27,260 bases of DNA, from positions 1 through 27,260 of the forward strand of contig DAOTVD010000130.1 in NCBI GenBank assembly GCA_034437075.1. Direction: 5' to 3'. Each line of letters starts with the position of its first letter. The stretch's first letter is position 1. Shown piece by piece: positions 22,072-27,260 of this stretch. The position numbers were made by a program, and so were the translations under genes. The DNA comes from DAOTVD01 sp034437075. Lineage in GTDB: Bacteria > Chloroflexota > Anaerolineae > Aggregatilineales > J027. The notes below the pieces were generated by a model. It made no database searches. It had not been told where the DNA came from and saw nothing but the letters and a program-made list of their open reading frames with translations.

Positions 22072-25000
22072 ATGCCAGACCCAAACTTGACCCAACCTTC
22101 GCAGCCGCAATCCGCGGATGAAGATGCGCCCACCCACCGCCAAGCACCCCCTAATCCCGAACAAACGGTCGTGGGGAGGGGGAATTACGCACATCTCCAA
22201 GCGGGGGATTTAACCCAGCCGCATCAGCCCCCAGAGGTTGAGGTTACGCAGCCCCATATGCCGCGCCCAAAGGTGCCCCCACCAGAACATGTTGCCTATG
22301 CGCCACCGAGCAGCAGTGCGCCGCCCGCAGATGGTTATGCACCCCCGCGCCCCCCACTCGGCCCGCCGCCCCCCACCCGCCACCGAGCCATCCGAGGGAG
22401 TCGGCGGCGGGGTTGTATGCCCAATCCTGGTTGCTGGTTCGGCTGTATGGGGACATTCGCCGGGCTGTTGGTGCTGTTGTTCTCGGTCGGTGTGGTGGGC
22501 TACATTCAGCTTTCCGACCGCCTAGACGAGTCTATCGGTGCGCTGGAAGCTAGCCTAGCGGGTGTGGAAGACCCCAACCGCGAAACGGGTTTTGAATCCA
22601 GCTTCATCTATGACCGCAACGGCAACCAACTGTGGGAAATCTTCGGCCAAGGACGCCGCCAGCGCGTGACGCTCGAAGAAATACCCGACTCGGTCATGTG
22701 GGCGACCGTTTCAGTCGAGGATGATGATTTTTACAACAACCCTGGCTTTGACGTGCAAAGTAACGTGCGCGCGGTGTGGCAATATTTTGACGAAGGGCAG
22801 GTCGTTTCCGGCGCCAGTACCATTACCCAGCAGTTGGTGCGAAATGTCGTCTTTGACCCGGAATATCGCCGTGAAGTGAGCATCGAACGCAAGCTGGAGG
22901 AAATCGCGCTGGCCACGGTGCTTACCCAGCGTATGAGCAAGGATGACATCCTCGAACTATATCTGAATACGATTTACTACGGCAATCTGGCTTATGGCAT
23001 CGAATCCGCCGCGCAAACGTATTTTGGCAAGCCCGCCGCCGAGCTAGAAATCCATGAGGCGGCTTTGCTGGCCGGGTTGCCCCAATTGCCCGCCGTGGTC
23101 GATCCGCTGAACCCCGACCCAGCGATCCAGTCGCGTGTGATCTCGCGCCAGCATCTGGTACTAGATTTGATGGTCGAAGAAGGGTATATCACCGCCGCCG
23201 AAGCCGATGCGGCCAAACAGCGCACGCTCAACTTTGTTAGCCCCGAAGTGCCCCTAGAGGCGCCGCATTTCACGCTGTATGCCATGGAAGAACTGGAAGA
23301 CCTGCTTATCGAGATGGGCCGTTCGCCAGAACTCATCGCGGATGGTGGCTTGCGCGTCTATACCACCGTGGATTTGGCGTATCAAGACGTGGCCCTGCGC
23401 GCCGCCGAACGCAATGTCGCGGCCCTGCGCGCGCCCCACAACCTGACGAATGCCGCTGTGGTGATTATCCATCCCCAGTCCGCCGAGATTATCGCGATGT
23501 TGGGCAGTGTGGATTATAACGACGCTAGTATTGATGGCCAGGTGAACGTTACCACCGCGTTGCGCCAACCGGGTAGTACGCTGAAGCCCTTCACGTATGC
23601 CGCCATGGTTGAGCAGGGCTTTAGTTCCGGCACGGTCTTTTGGGATGTCGAAACCGATTTTCCGATTGCTGGGCAGCCAACCTATACGCCTATGAACTAT
23701 GACCGCCGCTATCATGGCCCCATGCGTATGCGCGATGCGCTAGCCAATTCCTACAACGTGCCTGCTGTGCTGGCGCTAGATCAAGTCGGCGTGGATTATT
23801 TGATCCAGTATTTGCAGCGTATGGGCACCCAGAGCCTGAGCAGCGAACCGGGGCGCTATGGCCTGTCGCTGACGCTCGGCGGCGGCGAAATCACGCTTTT
23901 GGAACTGACCTCCAACTATGCGACCCTGGCCCGCCAGGGCGTATATCTGCCACCGACCAGCATCTTATGTGTGTTGGACAACAACGACAATATCATTTAC
24001 GAATACGAAAATCGCTGCCCCGAAGGCGAGCGCAACGGCTTCACGCGCTCGGAGTTCGTGCGCGGCACGCCTGTGATGGACCCGCGTATCGCGTTTCTGG
24101 TGGGCGATATGCTGGCCGATAACGCCGCCCGTACGCCTGCTATGGGCGCCAATAGCCCGTTGAATACGGGGCAATTGCTGACCTCGGTCAAGACAGGCAC
24201 CACCGACAACTTCCGCGATAACTGGACGGTGGGCTATACCAGCGATCTGGTCGTGGGGGTGTGGTCGGGCAATAGCGACAACGCCGAAATGGTCGATATT
24301 TCGGGCTTACAAGGGGCCGCGCCCATCTGGAACGACATCATCACGGATGTGTATCGCCGCTTTGATATGCCGCCGAGCGTCTTTAGCCCGCCGCAAGGAA
24401 TCACACAGTTGCGCGTATGCAATGTGCGCGCTATGCGCGATCCGCAAACGGGTGATTGTTCGCTAATGAGCGAATGGTTTCTGGATGGCCCGCCATTGGT
24501 GCCCGATGGCAACGGCAATTTGGTGCCATTGGGGGGTGGGAATGCTGGCGGCGCACCGCCGCCGCCCTCGGAATTCGGCCCGCGTATCATCGAGCGCGAG
24601 CCGGGCATCTTTGAGGTGATCGTGCGCCCCTTGCCCGGCCCGCAGGCGCAATTGCTCAGCGCGAGCGGCTTGGGTGTGTATGGCACGCCGCGCTATTGTA
24701 TGGTGCCGGTCGAAGTATTGGACGTCGTGCCGGATGCGCGCCAACAATTGTTCATCGCGCCACCGAGCAACCCGAATCACCAGCCCGGCGCGTATCGCTG
24801 GGCACAAAACAACGGACGGCCCATCCTGCCGCAATTCCCCTGCACGGCGGATACCCTGGCTAGTTTTAACGTCCCGCCTGGCACTGTAGGGCAGATCGTT
24901 TCGCCTGCGCCGGGCCAGACCGTCAGCGGTATCATTCCGATTTATGGCGTGGTGAACGTGCCGCCGGGGTCACCATTTAACTTCTATAAGGTCGAAGTGC

Positions 25001-25188
25001 GCGGTGGGCCATTCCCGAATTGGACGACCATGGGCGACTTGCACTATAACCAGATGCCCGAGCCCGGTGTTTTAGAAACCTTTTACGCCGAAGCGCTGCC
25101 CCCTGGCCCGTATGAATTGCGCTTATGGGTGGAAGGCGCCAGCCCGGCGGAACAATCTGTGGTGTCGATCAACCTGACCCCACCCTAA
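22072..25188 (+). CDS. Class A penicillin-binding protein (PBP1A type)
   Basis: This bifunctional peptidoglycan synthase has 1038 residues from ATG 22072; the in-frame ATG 22036 would add 12. Positions below count from 22036. Residues 1-128 are a cytosolic, Pro-rich tail with three TQPxxP repeats and a TVVGRG motif. A membrane anchor follows (about 135-158). The glycosyltransferase GT51 domain (about 190-360) has EDDDFYNNPG with catalytic Glu228 (the usual His of EDxxFxxHxG is Asn235), GASTITQQL (259-267) and RKLEEI (285-290). The transpeptidase domain has SxxK (Ser514, Lys517), SYN (572-574) and KTGT (719-722). The C-terminal part carries Gly/Pro linkers and a beta-rich module (about 955-1050). 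ATG 22072 is preferred because the first ATG overlaps the promoter and has no ribosome site; the choice is not certain. Confidence 0.5.
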   Translation: MPDPNLTQPSQPQSADEDAPTHRQAPPNPEQTVVGRGNYAHLQAGDLTQPHQPPEVEVTQPHMPRPKVPPPEHVAYAPPSSSAPPADGYAPPRPPLGPPPPTRHRAIRGSRRRGCMPNPGCWFGCMGTFAGLLVLLFSVGVVGYIQLSDRLDESIGALEASLAGVEDPNRETGFESSFIYDRNGNQLWEIFGQGRRQRVTLEEIPDSVMWATVSVEDDDFYNNPGFDVQSNVRAVWQYFDEGQVVSGASTITQQLVRNVVFDPEYRREVSIERKLEEIALATVLTQRMSKDDILELYLNTIYYGNLAYGIESAAQTYFGKPAAELEIHEAALLAGLPQLPAVVDPLNPDPAIQSRVISRQHLVLDLMVEEGYITAAEADAAKQRTLNFVSPEVPLEAPHFTLYAMEELEDLLIEMGRSPELIADGGLRVYTTVDLAYQDVALRAAERNVAALRAPHNLTNAAVVIIHPQSAEIIAMLGSVDYNDASIDGQVNVTTALRQPGSTLKPFTYAAMVEQGFSSGTVFWDVETDFPIAGQPTYTPMNYDRRYHGPMRMRDALANSYNVPAVLALDQVGVDYLIQYLQRMGTQSLSSEPGRYGLSLTLGGGEITLLELTSNYATLARQGVYLPPTSILCVLDNNDNIIYEYENRCPEGERNGFTRSEFVRGTPVMDPRIAFLVGDMLADNAARTPAMGANSPLNTGQLLTSVKTGTTDNFRDNWTVGYTSDLVVGVWSGNSDNAEMVDISGLQGAAPIWNDIITDVYRRFDMPPSVFSPPQGITQLRVCNVRAMRDPQTGDCSLMSEWFLDGPPLVPDGNGNLVPLGGGNAGGAPPPPSEFGPRIIEREPGIFEVIVRPLPGPQAQLLSASGLGVYGTPRYCMVPVEVLDVVPDARQQLFIAPPSNPNHQPGAYRWAQNNGRPILPQFPCTADTLASFNVPPGTVGQIVSPAPGQTVSGIIPIYGVVNVPPGSPFNFYKVEVRGGPFPNWTTMGDLHYNQMPEPGVLETFYAEALPPGPYELRLWVEGASPAEQSVVSINLTPP

Positions 25189-25259
25189 AGAAGTGGCAAG
25201 ACGCACCCAACCCCTGTAGACTCATTTCAGGATGTATCAACAGAAAAGGGGACTCGAAT

Positions 25260-25550
25260 ATGGTGGTCAATGCCATTGTCTTGATTACAGCCCAGCGCGG
25301 CGCCGTGAATGACGTCGCCCAACATATCATCAATATCGACGGGGTTAGTGAGGTGTTTTCGGTCGCGGGGCGTTACGATCTGGTGGCCGTATTGCGCGCG
25401 CGCTCCAATGAACACGTCGCGGACATCGTCACCGAAGCCGTACAAGATATGCCCGGCATCACTGATACAGAAACGCTCTTGGCCTTCAAAGCCTACGACC
25501 GTGCCGATTTAGAGGCTGCCTTCAGCATTGGTAACGAGGAGAATAGCTAA
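25260..25550 (+). CDS. Stand-alone Lrp/AsnC-type ligand-binding (RAM) domain protein
   Basis: This encodes a 96-residue protein consisting only of the effector-binding domain of Lrp/AsnC regulators: NAIVLITAQRG (4-14), the loop GVSEVFSVAGRYDLVAVLRA (28-47) and the C-terminal ITDTETLLAFKAY. There is no helix-turn-helix. In known stand-alone RAM proteins this fold forms ring oligomers that bind amino acids. AAGGGG lies upstream of the ATG. It ends eight bases before the cystathionine beta-synthase gene, so an amino acid sensor or modulator of sulfur metabolism is plausible, but that is inference. Confidence 0.5.
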   Translation: MVVNAIVLITAQRGAVNDVAQHIINIDGVSEVFSVAGRYDLVAVLRARSNEHVADIVTEAVQDMPGITDTETLLAFKAYDRADLEAAFSIGNEENS

Positions 25551-25558
25551 GATACCCC

Positions 25559-26971
25559 ATGACAATCGTCAACACCACATCAACCATTCACGACAATATC
25601 CTGGGCACATTGGGGGATACACCCCTGGTGCGCCTGAACGCCGTCACGCGCAACGTTCAGGCCGACATCATCGCCAAAGTGGAATTTTTCAATCCTGGCG
25701 GCTCAGTGAAAGACCGCATCGGGATTCAGATCATCGAAGACGCCGAAGCCGAAGGACTCATCCAACCCGGCGGCACCATCGTCGAAGCGACTTCCGGCAA
25801 TACGGGCGTCGGGCTAGCCATTGCGGCGGCGCTGAAGGGCTATAAATGCGTCTTTGTGATGGCCGATAAACAATCCGAAGAAAAAGTGAAGGTCTTGCGG
25901 GCCTTCGGCGCGCGCGTCATCGTCACCCCCACGGAAGTAGAGCCCGACGACCCACGCAGCTATTACAGCGTCGCGCGCCGGATTGTCGAAGAAACGCCGA
26001 ATGCCTTGCTGGCCAATCAATACCATAACCCCTCCAACCCCAAAGCGCATGAACTGACCACCGGACCCGAAATCTGGGAACAAACGGGCGGGCAGATCGA
26101 CGTGTTTGTGGCGGGGATGGGCACCGGGGGCACAATTACGGGCGTGGCGCGCTATCTGCGCCAGATGAAGCCAGACATCAAAATCGTGGGCGTCGATCCG
26201 GTCGGCTCGATTTTGTACGACCATTTCAAAACGGGCGAAATCCCCGAAGCCGAAGCCTACCTGACCGAAGGCATTGGCGAAGACTTCATCCCCAGTACCT
26301 ATGATTTCACCCTGTTGGATGATGTGGTGCAGGTGACGGACAAAGAATCCATGCTGATGACGCGCCGATTAGTCCGCGAAGAAGGTATTTTTTGCGGGGT
26401 GTCGTGCGGGGCGGCGGTGGCGGGCGCGTTGCGCTACGCCGAAAAAGAGCAACTCGGGCCGGATGTGCGCGTGGTCGTCATCTTGCCGGATTCTGGTACG
26501 CGCTACCTAAGCAAGGTCTTTAATGATGACTGGATGCGCGAGAATCGGATGCTTGACCCCGTCGGCAGCCAGGCCTCGGTAGAAACGCTGCTGGCCTCGC
26601 GACCCACTCGGCAACTCATTGTGGCTACTTGCCAAGAAACGATTGGCAGTGTGGTGAATAAATTGCGCGAGCACGGCATTTCACAAATCCCGGTGACCAA
26701 CAAAGAGAAGAAGTTGCTCGGGCTGGTGAATGAGGTGGACTTGCTGCGCTATCTGTTGGCCCATCCCGACAACCCCAACGCGACCAATGTCGTACTCGAA
26801 GATGCCGAAGTCATCCAGGGCGACCCGCCGACGGTTACCGTAGACACGCCACTCGATAATCTGATGGGCTCGTTTATGAATCAATCGGTTGTTATTGTGA
26901 AAGAAGGCGAGCACCTGCGCGGGATTATCACCAAAATCGACCTGATCGACTTTTTAGCCAACCCGGTATAG
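25559..26971 (+). CDS. cbs: Cystathionine beta-synthase with C-terminal CBS domain pair
   Basis: This 470-residue PLP enzyme condenses serine and homocysteine to cystathionine (first step of reverse transsulfuration). Schiff-base Lys51 lies in PGGSVKDR, the substrate loop is EATSGNTGVG (76-85), the PLP-phosphate loop is GMGTGGT (186-192), and EGIGEDFIPSTYD (237-249) separates CBS-type enzymes from plain cysteine synthases. Residues about 350-470 form a Bateman module of two CBS motifs, which in other CBS enzymes binds adenosyl ligands such as S-adenosylmethionine. There is no N-terminal heme-binding extension. A second enzyme of the pathway follows after seven bases. Confidence 0.5.
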   Translation: MTIVNTTSTIHDNILGTLGDTPLVRLNAVTRNVQADIIAKVEFFNPGGSVKDRIGIQIIEDAEAEGLIQPGGTIVEATSGNTGVGLAIAAALKGYKCVFVMADKQSEEKVKVLRAFGARVIVTPTEVEPDDPRSYYSVARRIVEETPNALLANQYHNPSNPKAHELTTGPEIWEQTGGQIDVFVAGMGTGGTITGVARYLRQMKPDIKIVGVDPVGSILYDHFKTGEIPEAEAYLTEGIGEDFIPSTYDFTLLDDVVQVTDKESMLMTRRLVREEGIFCGVSCGAAVAGALRYAEKEQLGPDVRVVVILPDSGTRYLSKVFNDDWMRENRMLDPVGSQASVETLLASRPTRQLIVATCQETIGSVVNKLREHGISQIPVTNKEKKLLGLVNEVDLLRYLLAHPDNPNATNVVLEDAEVIQGDPPTVTVDTPLDNLMGSFMNQSVVIVKEGEHLRGIITKIDLIDFLANPV

Positions 26972-26978
26972 GCTCCCT

Positions 26979-27260
26979 ATGACCCTACAGCAGGACTCCA
27001 ACCATATCGAAACGCGCGCGGTGCATGCGGGTGTGGTGCCCGACCCCGAAACCGGGGCCATCATGACGCCGATCTATCAAACATCGACGTATGTACAGGC
27101 CGCGCCCGGCGCGCACAAGGGCTACGAATATAGCCGCACGGATAATCCCACGCGCACCGCATTACAGGCCGCCTTAGCATCCCTTGAAAATGGCGCGCAT
27201 AGCTTGGTCTTCGCCAGCGGCATGGCCGCGATTGATACCCTATTACGCACCCTCAACCCC
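26979..27260 (+). CDS. Cys/Met metabolism PLP enzyme (cystathionine gamma-lyase/synthase family), 3'-truncated
   Basis: The first 94 residues are present; the gene runs off the window. HAGVVPDPETGAIMTPIYQTST is a family N-terminal pattern (split here: HAGVVPDPETGAI and TPIYQTSTY), followed by YEYSRTDNPTR and the PLP-binding FASGMAAI. The position just after cystathionine beta-synthase favours cystathionine gamma-lyase, completing homocysteine to cysteine conversion. Gamma-synthase or O-acetylhomoserine sulfhydrylase cannot be excluded without the C-terminal half. ATG 26979 lies seven bases after the upstream stop. Confidence 0.5.
   Translation, partial: MTLQQDSNHIETRAVHAGVVPDPETGAIMTPIYQTSTYVQAAPGAHKGYEYSRTDNPTRTALQAALASLENGAHSLVFASGMAAIDTLLRTLNP

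Noticed and set aside
25208..25249. Inverted repeat CCCCTGT...ACAG-AAAA-GGGG before the RAM gene
   Set aside because: The two arms do not pair continuously and the loop is long; not convincing as a riboswitch or terminator.
1..27260. tRNA, rRNA, CRISPR, insertion sequence, prophage or toxin-antitoxin genes
   Set aside because: No gap is longer than about 130 bases, no spaced repeat array is visible, and no transposase, integrase or toxin motif was recognised.

Overview
This is a dense, high-GC bacterial window: no gap between genes exceeds about 130 bases, and there is no RNA gene, insertion sequence or CRISPR array. The gene content points to Chloroflexota, probably Anaerolineae or a relative. 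The inference rests on three things: an rpe, Asp23, Dak-type FakA, DegV, DegV, RecG (long N-terminal form), CoaD and DivIVA-like run; a proline-rich class A penicillin-binding protein; and NatAB-type exporters. It is an inference from family content and was not tested by a search.

Layout. Positions 1-3600 (+): the 3' part of an SDR-family epimerase/reductase gene with a one-base frameshift, a YdcZ-type small permease, two overlapping M50-like membrane proteins that both lack the catalytic glutamate, and a D-2-hydroxyacid dehydrogenase. Positions 3703-6396 (+): PEP carboxylase, convergent with mutY (6400-7509, -), whose product carries an intact Nudix box. Positions 7561-8886 (+): an MTA/SAH-deaminase-like amidohydrolase. 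Positions 17081-8902 (-): one tight eight-gene run, rpe, asp23, fakA, degV, degV, recG, coaD and a coiled-coil protein. Positions 17210-21592 (+): an ABC exporter pair, then a hotdog thioesterase, a kynureninase-like PLP enzyme and kynurenine formamidase. Positions 21690-25188 (+): a small three-helix membrane protein and a class A PBP. Positions 25260-27260 (+): a stand-alone Lrp-type effector-binding domain, cystathionine beta-synthase and the start of a Cys/Met-metabolism PLP enzyme.

How it fits together. The minus-strand run encodes the two parts of a fatty acid kinase (FakA plus two DegV/FakB-type lipid-binding proteins) beside CoA synthesis and DNA repair genes. The right end encodes reverse transsulfuration (homocysteine to cysteine) with a small possible amino-acid sensor. 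The kyn-like genes suggest tryptophan catabolism or detoxification, although the PLP enzyme has Asn where the family has the PLP-binding Asp. No mobile or defence system is visible. The most unusual features are the tandem pseudo-site-2-proteases, the altered catalytic residues in two enzymes, the MutY-MutT-like architecture, and the TQP repeats in the PBP tail.
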